The notes under the pieces are model-generated. The model saw only the letters and a list, made by a program, of their open reading frames with translations. It had not been told where the DNA came from and did not search any database. Shown in pieces: positions 47,326-58,194 of a DNA stretch of 64,000 nt (its first letter is position 1; every line of letters begins with the position of its first letter). Origin of the DNA: Anas platyrhynchos. Taxonomy: Eukaryota > Chordata > Aves > Anseriformes > Anatidae. The stretch is taken from positions 4,439,501 through 4,503,500 of the forward strand of contig NC_092616.1 in NCBI RefSeq assembly GCF_047663525.1, read 5' to 3'. A program made the translations under genes and the position numbers.

Positions 47326-47745
47326 TGACGAGACACTGGAAAGCAGCCCTGCAGAGAGGGATCTGGGGGTTTTGGTTGATAGCAAGATGAATATGAGCCA
47401 GCAGTGTGACCTGGCAGCCAGGAGGGCCAACCGTATCCTGGGATGCATCAAGCACGGCATTGCTAGTCGGTCAAGGGAGGTGATTGTCCCACTCTACCTT
47501 GCACTGTTGGGGCCTCACCTTGAGTAGTTGAGGGGAAGTGGTGGATTCACCATCCCTTGAAGTCTTTAAAAGGCGTTTAGATGTAGAGCTTAGGGATATG
47601 GTTTAGTGGGGACTGTTAGTGTTAGGTCAGAAGTTGGACTCGATGATCTTGAGGTCTCTTCCAAACTAGAAATTCTGTGATTCTGTGATTCTGTGATCCT
47701 TATGAGTCCTGCCCAACTAGGGATATACTATGATTCTATGATTTT
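47326..47745 (+). mobile_element. Mosaic of three CR1 ends in one orientation
   Basis: The stretch 47326-47527 resembles the middle of CR1-g and stops abruptly. The stretch 47528-47697 is a CR1-c-like 3' end with ATTCTGTG repeats. The stretch 47698-47745 is the last part of a CR1-d-like element, in the same position relative to module B as CR1-d at 22647. Three subfamilies are thus joined end to end. Confidence 0.8.
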
Positions 47746-48334
47746 TGCACCAACTCCCACCTCCCTTCCTCAGACATCTGGCTGCACATAGTTTTTTGTT
47801 GTTATTTTTGTGTGTGGGTATCTTTTTCTTTGAATATTTACAAAAAAAGTATATTAAAAATAAACAAACACCAACAAAAATAAAAGAAGCAACCAAACAA
47901 AAACCACAGTCCACAACTGTTAGTCAACTCTAACTTGCCTCCAATGAGGTGCACCATCCACCACTGATGACTGTACATGAAATTTTTGACACAGAGAGAT
48001 AGGAAATGGTAAAAGAGAAATACAGAGTTGGCTACAGGGATGATGAGAGGGGCTACTGAAATACAGGCAAGCTCAACCTCCCTGAAATCCCTAGAAACAA
48101 CTGTGTAAATGAGAAGTATCTGAATGACCAAAGAGCAAGAGCAAGTGGAGGGGAACTCTGCAGAAGAGCGGAAAATGCACGTGCACACACTCTGCTGGAA
48201 AGGGGATTTCCAGCATGGTCTGTTTCGTAAGGCCAGGTGGAAATACCTCAAAGACTGAGGAGATGAAGTGCAGTGCATAAGAGAAATTCTGGCAATGCAA
48301 GTACAGGGGAAGATATACATACATACATACATAT

Positions 48335-48383
<49 letters not shown>

Positions 48384-49835
48384 TATATACATATTTGTAT
48401 TATCTGCCTTTCTTGGTGGGAATATTCACATCTTTCTGTCTGTATAGTGAAAAATATTTGTGTAGCTACAGCTATAACTACAGTTATATGTGCAAGTAAA
48501 GGTAAATGTATATACAGAGTTACACATGTACACATAGATAACTGGGAGAGAGACGGGCAAGTGTCTGGGATTCTAGGAGTTTACATCACCTGAACTATCA
48601 AGAAACCAACCCAGCAGTGCTGGGAGCTGGGGAAAGGGGACACGTGGAGGAAGGTCCCAGTGATATGGCTGGGAGGTGGGTTGTGATGCCATTCCTACTG
48701 CAGTGACCTGACTGCCTGGTGGCAGGCAGGCAGACACGGCGATGTCATTGAGTGCATCACAAACCCCATGGGACACAGGGGGCAGATCTGACAGGGGACA
48801 GCTCTGTCCACCATGGCTGGGCTGCTGCTGCTGAGGTCACCTCCTCACAACACTGTGATGGGCCAGGAGCAGGCAGGCCTCAGGAGGCCATCAAGAGCAG
48901 CAGCTGTGGAAGATGTAGGCAGATGCCTGGGCCCCTGGGGAGGGCTGCCCTGCAGTGATGCCAGCTGGACATGGGGTGGGAGCCTGTGGGACAAGGCATG
49001 GGAAAATGCTGGATATGACAGAGCACAGTGTGAGAAGGGAAAGAGTACAGGCAGGGCTGTGAGGGACAGCAGCACCTCACGTGCCCTTGGTGGGCAGAGA
49101 TGTGAGCAATGGCCAAACGGCTATTCCAGACTTTCCCAGCTTCCCCCTAATTCTCCGAACTCCCTGCTCTCTGCCCACCTCCCTGCCCTCTGCCCAGCCC
49201 AGCACAGCAGGCCAGGCTGGGGTGACCCCAAGACAGTGCCCACAGCAGGTTGCTGCGGGGCTCTGGGCACTGCCACCACACCCCAGCCCCTCTAAAGGGC
49301 ACAGCAGCTCCTGGGGGCACGGAGGGCTCAGTGCCACAGAGGGGAGCATCCAAGGCAGAAGCATACAGAGGTCAGTGTCCCCTGCTGTGTCCCCTGCTCT
49401 CTTCAGCAGCAGATCCTCAGAGGCCTGCAGCCCCTCCGTGCCATCCCTGGGGTTTCTCAGGCAGCTCCTGCTGCACCAGGGCCAGGGCAGCCAGGCCTGA
49501 GCTGCTGCAGCCAGAAAAGGTTTTCTGGTTCCATTACTTCCTGATCAATTGAGAGTGGGTCTCAGACAAAGTAGTTGTGGCTTCATTTATTTTGTTTAAA
49601 TACACAGAGAGTCTGGCTCCTCGTTTATGCAAAGCCTCAGGGTCACAAAAGATGTATTGATACAAGGGGATGAAGAACAGCATTTCTTTGTGGAAAACAA
49701 TATCACAAGGGGAAATTAAAAACAAAAGAAATTAAATCCATCCAGAAGTTAAGACAGCTTGCTCTATCATTACATAGACTCTAATTCATCTGAGGAAGAA
49801 GAAAAGAAGCAGTTTCTAGCTGTGGAGAGGTCCAG
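47746..49835 (-). repeat. OR 3' flank and module B, copy 2
   Basis: Read on the minus strand this follows the OR at 49836. The stretch 49370-49835 is 3' untranslated flank and 47746-49130 matches, inverted, 21330-22646. The AATAAA signal lies at 49586-49591 (minus). A dinucleotide-rich microsatellite has expanded within it. Confidence 0.8.
48313..48392. repeat. (TA/TACA)n microsatellite
   Basis: CATA tetramers grade into a long TA run. The paralogous place in module B1 (22060-22075) has only about a dozen bases of this pattern, so the array expanded after duplication. Confidence 0.9.
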
Positions 49836-50780
49836 TCAGTTTCCACAGCACATCCTGAAAACCCTCCATGACATCACTGTCCTAATGGCATTCTTCAGCT
49901 CCTGGTTCCTCATGCTGTAGATGAGGGGGTTCACAGCTGGAGGAACCACTGAGTACAGGACAGTCATCACCAGGTTCAGGGATGTCAAGGAGATGGAGGG
50001 GGGCTTCAGGTAGGCAAACATGCCTGTGCTAAGAAACAGGAAGACCACAGCCAGGTGAGGGAGGCATGTGGAAAAGGTTTTGTGCTGTCCCTGCTCAGAG
50101 GGTATCCTCAGCACAGCCCTGAAAATCTGCACATAGGAGAAAAGAATGAAAACAAAACACCCCAGAAAGAGAAAAACACTAAATGTGAGAAGCCCAATTT
50201 CCCTGAGGTAGGAGTCTGAGCAGGAGAGCTTGAGGATGGAGGGGATTTCACAGAAGAACTGGTCCACAGCATTGCCTTGGCAGAGAGGCAGTGAAAATGT
50301 ATTGGCAGTGTGCAGCAGAGCATAGAGAACCCCACTGCCCCAGGCAGCTGCTGCCATCTGGGCACAAGCGCTGCTACCCAGGAGGGTCCTGTAGTGCAGG
50401 GGCTTGCAGATGGCAACGTAGCGGTCATAGGCCATGATGGTGAGAAGGGAATACTCTGCTGAAAACAAGAAGACAATGAGAAAGACCTGTGCAGTACATC
50501 CTGCATAGGAGATGGCCCTGGTGTCCCACAGAGAATTGGCCATGGCTTTGGGGACAGTGGTGGAGATGCAGCCTAGGTCGAGGAGGGCGAGGTTGAGGAG
50601 GAAGAAGTACATGGGGGTGTGGAGGCGGTGGTCGCAGGCTATGGCGGTGAGGATGAGGCCGTTGCCCAGGAGGGCAGCCAGGTAGATGCCCAGGAAGAAC
50701 GCGAAGCGCAGGAGCTGCAGCTCCCGTGTGTCGGCGAATGCCAGCAGGAGGAACTCAGTGATGGAGCTGTTGTTGGGCAT
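49836..50780 (-). CDS. Olfactory receptor, OR14-like (314 aa)
   Basis: Intact receptor: two overlapping N-glycosylation sequons at N3 and N4, GN at 39-40, PMYFFLLNLALLD at 56-68, MAYDRYVAIC at 116-125, C95/C177, SY in TM5 at 215-216, and NPLIY at 284-288. The TM6 signature reads KTFSTCLPHL instead of KAFSTC. TM5 (GLLTFSVFLFLGCFVF) is close to that of the OR at 61529, as is the 3' flank, so these two are sister copies. It is divergent, head-to-head, with the OR fragment at 55336. The ligand is unknown. Confidence 0.96.
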   Translation of the reverse strand: MPNNSSITEFLLLAFADTRELQLLRFAFFLGIYLAALLGNGLILTAIACDHRLHTPMYFFLLNLALLDLGCISTTVPKAMANSLWDTRAISYAGCTAQVFLIVFLFSAEYSLLTIMAYDRYVAICKPLHYRTLLGSSACAQMAAAAWGSGVLYALLHTANTFSLPLCQGNAVDQFFCEIPSILKLSCSDSYLREIGLLTFSVFLFLGCFVFILFSYVQIFRAVLRIPSEQGQHKTFSTCLPHLAVVFLFLSTGMFAYLKPPSISLTSLNLVMTVLYSVVPPAVNPLIYSMRNQELKNAIRTVMSWRVFRMCCGN

Positions 50781-51869
50781 TTGCTAATTTTAGGCAGGAG
50801 GTCCTCACCACAGAGGAAAAAGGCAGTAAGGAAGTACAACAGAATTATCTGATAAGAACTAATTCAATTTTGGAGCATTAATCATATATTTTGCAGATCC
50901 CTTTCTTGAGTTTTGACTCATTCTGCCTGAGGGTGTCCCTGGGAGTAGGATATTCTACTGCATTCAATGTTGTATTCAGTCCACACCTATAATAATACGG
51001 AAAGGGAAACGTGATAATCACAAATAAAATTCACTCCTCATATCAGGTTATTATCCACGTTGCCTTTCCAAATTCACCCAACTGCAGAGCAGGGCTCTCT
51101 GGATTTCTTTTCTGTATACTGTCATTCCTGCTGCACTCCAAGTGAAACCTTGTGGCTCCACAGAGACAAATGAACTGTGCCTTTAGTGCAGAGTGTTCCT
51201 TCAGAGGGGACAGCCAGTCTGTCCATAAAGGCTGCTCTCTTCTGCTGGCATTTCTATGAGCTGTGGAATAATTACACTCACATGTTCACCTGAAAAATAG
51301 CAGGGCACTGCTGAATCCATGCACAAAATGAACATCTCCAGCCCCTTCAGCCTGTCCCCGTATTCCCCTTCCCCCAAGCACACTGAGAGCTCATTCCATG
51401 TGCATGTGAAACCCTCATCCCCAACCAGCCTGGAAAGCAGAACAGCAGCAGCACAGCCACGTGGAGAAGCCAGAAGGAACGGCACCATGGTGCTGTCAGA
51501 GGAGGCAAGGCTAGGGAGGGACAGGCATTACCATGACATTACCTGACAACCCATTACCATGAAGCCTGCCTGTCTTCCACTGCAAAAATCTGCAAGCACA
51601 GACTGCAGAAAAATTCTTACCCTTTGGCTAGCCCCTGCTTTGGTCTTCACCTTGAAAAATCCAATCATCAATGCCCTTCTCTACAGCATCTTCTGCTCTG
51701 TGCTGGAGAAATAGAAAGAGCCATTCTGAGAGAAGGTATCAGCCATCAGATGTGCCAGCTGGAGAAGACCCATCTGGAAACCCCATCTGCATTTCCCTGT
51801 TGCCAGAGACTCACGGTGTCAAGATCCTGCAGATCTGTCCTGCCACACGCTGCCCTCTGTTCTTGCACT
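50781..51869. other. 5' flank of the OR at 49836
   Basis: Only weak traces of the proximal flank shared by other ORs are seen. No other gene is supported. Confidence 0.4.
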
Positions 51870-52110
51870 CCTCGCTGCCTCCAAGCCCTCTCTCCTTCTC
51901 TCCCCGTGCCACCTGCGGTCAGAGCCTGCGCTGTGCAGATGAGCTGCTCCTGGGCTGAGCTGTCTCTTTGCCACACTGCCCGCTTGCCAGCAGCTCCCCT
52001 TGGGCCCAGGAGCCCGGCCCAGCTCAGCAGCACAGCACCTGACCATGGCATCACTTGCTCTGTGCCATTGGGCTCCCTTGAGGTGTCCCCATGGCCTCAG
52101 GGCTGACAGC
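51870..52110 (-). repeat. Module U fragment, copy 5
   Basis: This matches 14930-15090 and 27290-27450: TGCAGATGAGCTGCTCCTGG, then CCGCTTGCCAGCAGCTCC and AGGAGCCCGGCCCAGCTCAG. Only the most distal part of U is kept, without the splice donor, about 1.1 kb from the receptor ATG. Confidence 0.65.
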
Positions 52111-52244
52111 TCCTGAAGTCATCGGGGTCTCTCCTGGGGTGTGGTGTTTGAAGCAGACTGAAGTCATCAGCGACTGTTCCTTGCTCAACATGGGAGAGAC
52201 TGATGTTAGAAGAGTGATTTGTGCTATTGATGTACAGTTGTCAA

Positions 52245-52520
52245 TATGTTGTGGTTTAACCCAGCCGGCAGCTCAGCACCACACAGGTGTTAGCTCACAG
52301 CCCCTACAGCTCCACAACTGTAAAGCTCATGGGTTGATATGAAGACAGTTTAAAAGGACAGAAAAGGAAGAGATTAATAATAACAGCAACAATAGCAACA
52401 ATAATAATTAGGTGTACAAAGCAAGTGATGCACAATACAATTGCTCATCACCCAATGATCGATGCCCAGCCTGTCCTCGATCAGTGGTCCCCTCAACCCT
52501 GGCCAGCCTGCATGGGAATC
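52245..52520 (-). mobile_element. LTR, 3' part (same family as 10552)
   Basis: It opens TGTTGTGGTTTAACCCAGCC and includes GAAGACAGTTTAA and an AAT-type run, matching 10552-10850. Its U3 part is missing. It lies next to retroviral internal sequence in the same minus orientation, so it is probably the 3' LTR of that body. Confidence 0.75.
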
Positions 52521-53720
52521 AAGTGTTGCGGTCCTTTGACATTTGTTTTAGGGTAAAACCAGCTTTCAGAAGGATTTGGATTCTTTCCTTCCCTTTCTCA
52601 AATACTTCTGCTCTGTTGCCCCACATGATGATGTCACCAAGGTACTGCAGGTGTTCAGGAGCTTCCCCCATTGCAGGGCAGTCTGGGTCAGTCCATGGTA
52701 AATGGTAGGGCCAATTGCTTTGTCAATCACCCCTTCCCTAGAGGGGGATCCCAACTGCTTGGCTTCTCTGCCCTCTAATTCCAGGCTATTGGCCCTGTTG
52801 TCCCAGCGCTGGAGCAGCCAAGTGACAATGTGCTCATCTAGATGATGACTGACATTTTTTTACAAATCTGGGATAGGGGTCTTGTGGTTACTGATGCTGT
52901 TCTGATCTCTTCCTCTTTGTCCTCCTTCTTCCTTGATGGCCCAACTTTGTCGAAGCATTCCTTGTCTTCTTCCTCCTTTCTTATCTGCATAGGAGTTTCT
53001 TTCATTTTTTTTTTTTTTTTAAAGATTTTTTTTTAAAAAAAGGATATTTAAAAAAAAAAAAAGTTTTTTTTTCATCCATTTTTTTCTCTTGCATATAGGT
53101 GTAACCAATAGTGGCACAGGTTGGTTCTCTGGCCCAGCTATGGGGCCCATCAGAGGATCAGAGGGGCTGGAGTGGCTGCAGGGCCTGTCACAGGGGTTGG
53201 AATGTCTGCAGGGCCCATCGCAGGATTTGCTGTGGCTGCAGGGCCTTTTGGAGGAATTGGAGTGGCAGCAGGGACCATCACACAGGGTGGAGTTGCGGGA
53301 GGGCCTGTCACTGGACTTGGAGTAGCATTGACTGTGTCTTCTATACATAGGAAAAGCCCCAGCTCTTGGCAGCGATTTGTGTCTTTTCACAACCCTTTTT
53401 CATGCATTTCACCATTTTTTTTAGGATTCTGCACTTGCTCAGGGGTGAAGTTCCAAAGCATTGAATGTGCCCGCTGCTCTAGGTGCCTGCCAATATCCCC
53501 CCATACTCCTAGCCTCCACTAAATCTCCTGCCTTGAGGCAGACTTCTGGATGGCACTCTCAAGTACTTGTTTAACCTTAAACAAAAGATGAAGCACATTC
53601 AGGAGACATCACAATAGGAACAGGCTGGTTTGACCATCCCTAGGATACTGAAAGCTTTGAAGCTCTTGTAACTAGCCTGGAAGAGAAAGGGGAGGAGAAG
53701 GAGAAAGGGAGAGTGAAGAA
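52521..53720 (-). mobile_element. ERVL-like internal remnant, copy 3
   Basis: On the minus strand this runs from gag-like sequence (53700 to about 52740, homologous to 3330-4140 of copy 1) into a reverse transcriptase-like stretch (about 52700 to 52540). The switch near 52690-52710 indicates an internal gag-to-pol deletion. Homopolymer T and A runs fill 53010-53075. Frames are broken and it is not functional. Confidence 0.65.
53166..53325. repeat. 30-bp minisatellite, about 5 units, in the gag-like region
   Basis: Units begin TGGCTGCAGGGCC or a close variant and repeat every 30 bases. The period is a multiple of three, so on the minus strand it reads as ten-residue repeats rich in Cys and His. 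Copies 1 and 2 of the element lack the array. Confidence 0.85.
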
Positions 53721-53744
53721 GTTGTGAAAAGTGTCACCCCTTTG

Positions 53745-54040
53745 TCAGCTCCCTGTCCCTATCTACCAGCTCAGGGGCTGAGTACCAGGGGAACAACTGG
53801 TCTTGCTGCTAAAGACTGAGGCAAAGAAGGAATTAAATACCTCAGTCTTTTTCTCATCTATTGTCAAAATGTTTCCCTCCACATCCAATAAAGTATGAAG
53901 ATTCTCCTTAATCCTCCCCTTCTTGTGTATTTCTAAAACCATTTTTATTGTCTTTGATGGTAACAGCCAGACTGATCTCCAGTTAGGCTTTGGCCCTTCT
54001 ATTTTTGTCCTTGCAAAGCCTTCCAAGATTTAAGACAAAG
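53745..54040 (-). mobile_element. CR1 fragment before the reverse transcriptase core
   Basis: A minus-strand frame contains EVFNSFFASVFSSKTSC, typical of CR1 upstream of the RT motifs. Confidence 0.75.
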
Positions 54041-54099
54041 CTCCAAACGAAATGACAGAAGGCATGAGAAGGAAGCACAGAAAAGGTGGACTCTGGCAG

Positions 54100-54725
54100 C
54101 CTTCCATGCTCGAGCCTCTGTGAGTCTGTGCTGCAGCTCCATTCAACTAGTTACTCCCGTGTTGTCCAAACTCTCCTGCAACTGCCAATGCTGCTATCTT
54201 GTGAGAGACAGCACAGTCAGGGTGAGCCATCTGCCTATAGACATTAACAGCTGACACAGTGGAGCATCTGTCCAGGGGAACCTGGAGAAACATCAGGATT
54301 TTGCCTACAGAAACCTCTTGACATTTTGAAGGAGAAAAGGAAGAGGGCCTGGGCACCATGAGGGATGCCATACAAGCAGTGGTGCCTGCTCACCAGGAAC
54401 CAGGCCAGCTTCCTACAGAGCTGCCTTACAAGGAACACGGCCACCAAGAAAATATGAGTTGTCTTTCTCAGCTTGGATCTGGTGTGACATGACACGGACA
54501 AGGTTCTACAGCCAGCAGGGAAAGAGGTGTATGTCTGGGAGTCCCTAGGATATCCTGGTCTGGAGAGGAACAAGGACTTAGCAAGGCTGAAAGTCCCAAC
54601 AAGACCAAGATACTTATCCCTATGGCTATGGCTGTCTCTGCCACTGAGGTCTATGAGGAGACAGCTCATCATTAGAGCACCACAGTCTCATTGCTGATAT
54701 TTTGGAATTGCCTGATTCTGTGCTT
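54100..54725 (+). repeat. Repeat X, copy 2
   Basis: The part 54460-54720 resembles 45640-45910, and 54480-54570 resembles 55225-55325. It separates two CR1 pieces of the same orientation. Confidence 0.5.
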
Positions 54726-55215
54726 TTAGGAGGCACCGCTTAAGACTGACCAGCACTGATGGACGCCAATGACTTCAAAAGCAGTTTCCCAGGGGACCTT
54801 GCTAACTAGTTCCCCAGGCAGCCTGAAGTCTGCTCTCCCCATATCCAGGACTGAAGTTTTGGTGGCAGTTTTCCTCCTGTCACCAAAAATTTCAAACTCA
54901 ACAACTTCATGGTCATTATGACCAAGATGGCTGCCAATTGCCACGTCCCCTACAAGACCCTCTCTGTTCTCCAGCAACAGATCTAGTAGGGCACCTTTCC
55001 TAGTAGGCTCCCTTAGCACCTGAACCAAAAAGTTATCTTCAAGGTGCTTTAGGAACCTCCTGGACCTGCTTGTGTTAACCATGTGGTAGTCACAGTTGAC
55101 AACTGGCAAGTTGAATTCCCCATCAGGACAAGGGCAACTGATCTTGAGGTATTTCTTAGCTCTTCAAAGAATAATTCATTGGTGTCATCATCCTGGCTGG
55201 GTGGTCTGAGTTATC
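54726..55215 (-). mobile_element. CR1 endonuclease fragment
   Basis: A 127-codon minus-strand frame contains EPTRKGALLDLLLENREGLV and SHLGHNDHEVVEFEI, the C-terminal part of the CR1 endonuclease. With 53745-54040 it could be one element split by repeat X. Confidence 0.85.
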
Positions 55216-55335
55216 ACACTCAGCTCAGATCCGGAGTGACACCACAGGCACAAGGGTCTGCAGCCAGCAAGGAAAGAGGTGCAGGTCTGGGAGTCCTTAG
55301 GACAGCCAGGTGTGGAGAGGAGCAAGGGCTGTGGC
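55216..55335 (+). repeat. Repeat X, copy 3 (partial)
   Basis: This resembles 54470-54575 (the CAGCCAGCAAGGAAAGAGGTG block). It ends at the junction with an OR fragment. Confidence 0.6.
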
Positions 55336-55877
55336 AAGCCCCTGCACTATGGGACCCTCCTGGGCAGCAGAGCTTGTGCCCAGATGGCAGCAGCTGCCTG
55401 GGGCAGTGGCTTTCTCAATGCTGTGCTGCACACTGCCAATACATTTTCCCTGCCCCTCTGTCATGACAATGCTTTGGACCAGTTCTTCTGTGAAATCCCC
55501 AAGATCCTCAAGCTCTCCTGCCCAGATGACTACCTCAGGGAAGTTGGGGAACTTGTTTTTAGTGTCTGTTTGGTTGTTTTGTTTTCATTGTTATTTCCTA
55601 CGTGCAGATCTTCAGGGCAGTGCTGAGGATCCCCTCTGAGCAGGGATAGCACAAAGCCTTTTCCATGTGCCTCCCTCACCTGACCGTGGTCTCTCTGTCT
55701 ATCAGCACTGCCTTATTTGCCTACTTAAAGCACCCCTCTATCTCCTCCCCATCCCTGGACCTGGTGGTAACAGTTCTGTACTCGGTGGTGCCTCCAGCAC
55801 TGAACCCCCTCATCTACAGCATGAGGAACAAGGACCTCAAGACTGCCCTGTGGAAATTGTTGACTGGATGTGTTTAA
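55336..55877 (+). pseudogene. Olfactory receptor, 5'-truncated and broken
   Basis: Receptor homology begins at KPLHYGTLLGSR, just after the DRY region, and runs through C177 and TM5. A frameshift falls at about 55560-55600 in TM5. An in-frame TAG lies at 55647-55649 in the intracellular loop before FSMCLPHL. The rest (FAYLKHP, NPLIYSMRN) is open to a natural stop at 55875. The N-terminal half has been replaced by repeat X. The tail WKLLTGCV resembles the tail of the OR at 12067. Confidence 0.93.
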
Positions 55878-56150
55878 GACACGGTATATTTCCAATCTGC
55901 TTCTGCATCTGACTCATAATGTGAATTACTACTCCTGTAGGCAATATCCTTTTGTTTGTTTGTGTGCTTGGAAGCATTTTTATTAGAGGTTTTTCATAGT
56001 TTTAATTTGGCTTATTTTGCCCATTAAAATAATATAGTTCGTGACATTTCCATTTCAGTGTCTACTTGTCAAGTGTAGCTCAAAGACTCTATACATGAGG
56101 AGCTGGGCTCTCTGTGAATTGAAACAAAATAAGGGAGCCTGCACTGCCTT
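55878..56150 (+). promoter_or_regulatory. 3' flank of the broken OR at 55336
   Basis: It retains TGAATTGAAACAAAATAAGG near 56117, the diverged counterpart of the AAACAAAATAAATG polyadenylation context of the other ORs. The signal is weakened here. Confidence 0.45.
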
Positions 56151-56868
56151 CTTTGTCTGGTGTCCTTCCTCTGAGACCTGGTCTGGCTCTGCAGGGACAG
56201 TGCCTTTGTGCAGAGGAAAAGAGTCCCATCCCAGCAGCACGGCCTGGGAGCACCAGTGCTTGGTGCATGCAGAGCTTCTGTCTTTCCACTGCCACCCTCT
56301 CCTGCCGGGCCCTGCTGGTGGGGTCAGGCGTGGCTGCTCCCGTAGCTTGGTGCCAGTGCTGCTGTGGGGCTGTGCTGGGACTGCAGGCAGGGACAGGTGG
56401 TGGGCACAGCAGTGGCAGAGCTGGCCTCCACTGCAGCACTTCCTGCTTAAGAGGGGATCTCCTCGGGGCACTGCCTGAAGGCTGAGCCCTTCTTGCAAAG
56501 CTGCTGTTAAGAACAAGCCCAAGGAAGAAACTCCAAAGAGGCTCCATGCTTTACTGCTTTCCACATGGGCTTGGTGTAGCGAAAGCGGAGTCCCAGAATG
56601 GACTCCAGAAGAGCCCAGGTGATCTGCAGGGGTAATATGAGCCTGGGAGACAATCACAGAGTGTGAGGCTGTTCCAGGTGGACTGACCAGAGCTCAAGTG
56701 GTAAATCTGGTGTGAGCTGGCAGAGACAGCTCTGCAGCTCCAGGGCATACAGCAGCCCAGCAAAGGAGTCTGGCGAGTAATTTCTTGCAGCCCTGGGGCA
56801 ATGGCAGAGACCCAATGAGCTGGGTCTGCCCAGCTTGGTTCTGCAGAGTGCCCCTGTTCCCCAGGTAC
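56151..56868. other. Intergenic DNA, GC-rich
   Basis: Overlapping frames run on both strands (up to 200 codons, minus, 56055-56657) without a recognisable domain. I call no gene. Confidence 0.45.
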
Positions 56869-57180
56869 TGTAGGATAACCCGACCGAAAGCCCCGGGACA
56901 AATGGACACAAGGACCAGCGTTCTGTGCCATAAGCCAATTTATTACTGCGTGACATTATCTTATATAGTGTCAAAGCGTCCCACCCAGGAACCCAGGACC
57001 CCTTCCACTGTGCTCACAGGCACCCCAGACCCCTCCTTTTGTGCACGCAGGCACAACCCAAAATAATCCCACAAGGCACCACAACCCCCTCGCAATATCG
57101 ATGTGAAAAGCAACATCGTCAGCTGGGGATGGGACTGGGGCTGGGGCTAGGGGTGGGGATGACACTAAGGGCACTTCCCC
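56869..57180 (-). mobile_element. Candidate solo LTR of a second family
   Basis: It begins TGTAGGATAACCCGACCG. On the minus strand it has a TATATAAG box (near 56960-56970) followed by AATAAA (near 56938), then a GC-rich U5-like end closing ATCCTACA. This is the order expected in an LTR. The right end and target duplication could not be fixed. Confidence 0.5.
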
Positions 57181-58194
57181 TTAGTGTCTTCTAGGCCAGC
57201 TGCAGGCACATGGCTTCTGGACGCCAGTGTGATCTTCACTTTGTGCAAGGAGTTGAGAGACCACCAACAGGCACAGGGCTTAGACACTGCCTGCAAGGTC
57301 CCTCCTGCCCTGGCACCTCCCAGGACTGGCATGGAACTGGCTCCTGTGCGTCAGAGAGGCTGGGAGTCCAGCAGCAGTGCCATGGGCTGGAAGGATCACA
57401 ACCAGCTCACTTCTACCTGGACAGGTCCTGGGACAAAAAGGAGGTGTTATGTAGGTGTGGTATTATGAGGTCAGTGGTGCCTCGGAAACTCTAAGTCCAG
57501 CAGGAAGTGAATGGCTGTTAAACTGCTGTGAACTAACTCCTTTCTGAAGTAGCCAACGGGTCATCCCTTGACTCCTGGCTAGGATCTGTGCCTTTAGGCT
57601 CACATCTGCGAATGCACCTGAAAGGCAAGCAGAAGGCACCTGCTTTGCACGTAGTTTGTGAGATCCTCTCTTCCCAAGGGCCTGGTAAACCCCATAGAGG
57701 AAGAGGGGTGTTCACATCTGAGGTTTCAGCTTTTACCTAAAGCCATCCTTCAGGGTTGCTTTCAGTTTTCTATAAAGAAACTGCCACTGCCTCCAAGACG
57801 CCCGTAACAAACCGAAGCATGTATGAGGGCCTGGGAAAAGCTACCCTGGATCCATAGCAGCCATTCTAGATCCAAAAGTTGTAGGCAGGAAGCACCATTT
57901 CAGTGTGGTGCAGAGATGCTGGGCACATTGTGCAGGGTGCTCCTACAGACCTTTGTGTCCTTTTCCATCCTGGCTTAGGTGCCGTGTCTGTCTCAGGAAT
58001 GGAGAAGCCAACAGAGGTGAGACAGTGACTCCGAGATCATGAAAGCCATCAGAAAACTGCCCCTAAGGAGATGACTGATATGGGGAAATCAGAGGAAGCC
58101 TGGCCAGGAGAGATGTGAGATATGTGAGAGGGAAGAGGAGCTTGGCCAGGAAAAAGAAATAGTTTCAGAGATGTTAGAAGGTTCAGGTAGTGTT
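57181..58194. repeat. Intergenic DNA with repeat Z, copy 1
   Basis: The stretch 57540-57700 matches 58930-59090 (GATCTGTGCCTTTAGGCTCACATCTG, then AAGGCAAGCAGAAGGCACCTG). The rest shows no gene. Confidence 0.5.

Noticed and set aside
53140..53330. CRISPR-like array
   Set aside because: The 30-bp units follow each other without spacers and read in frame with a retroviral remnant in a bird genome; it is a minisatellite.
56055..56657. A 200-codon frame on the minus strand
   Set aside because: GC-rich DNA with overlapping frames in other phases; composition and motifs do not suggest a protein.
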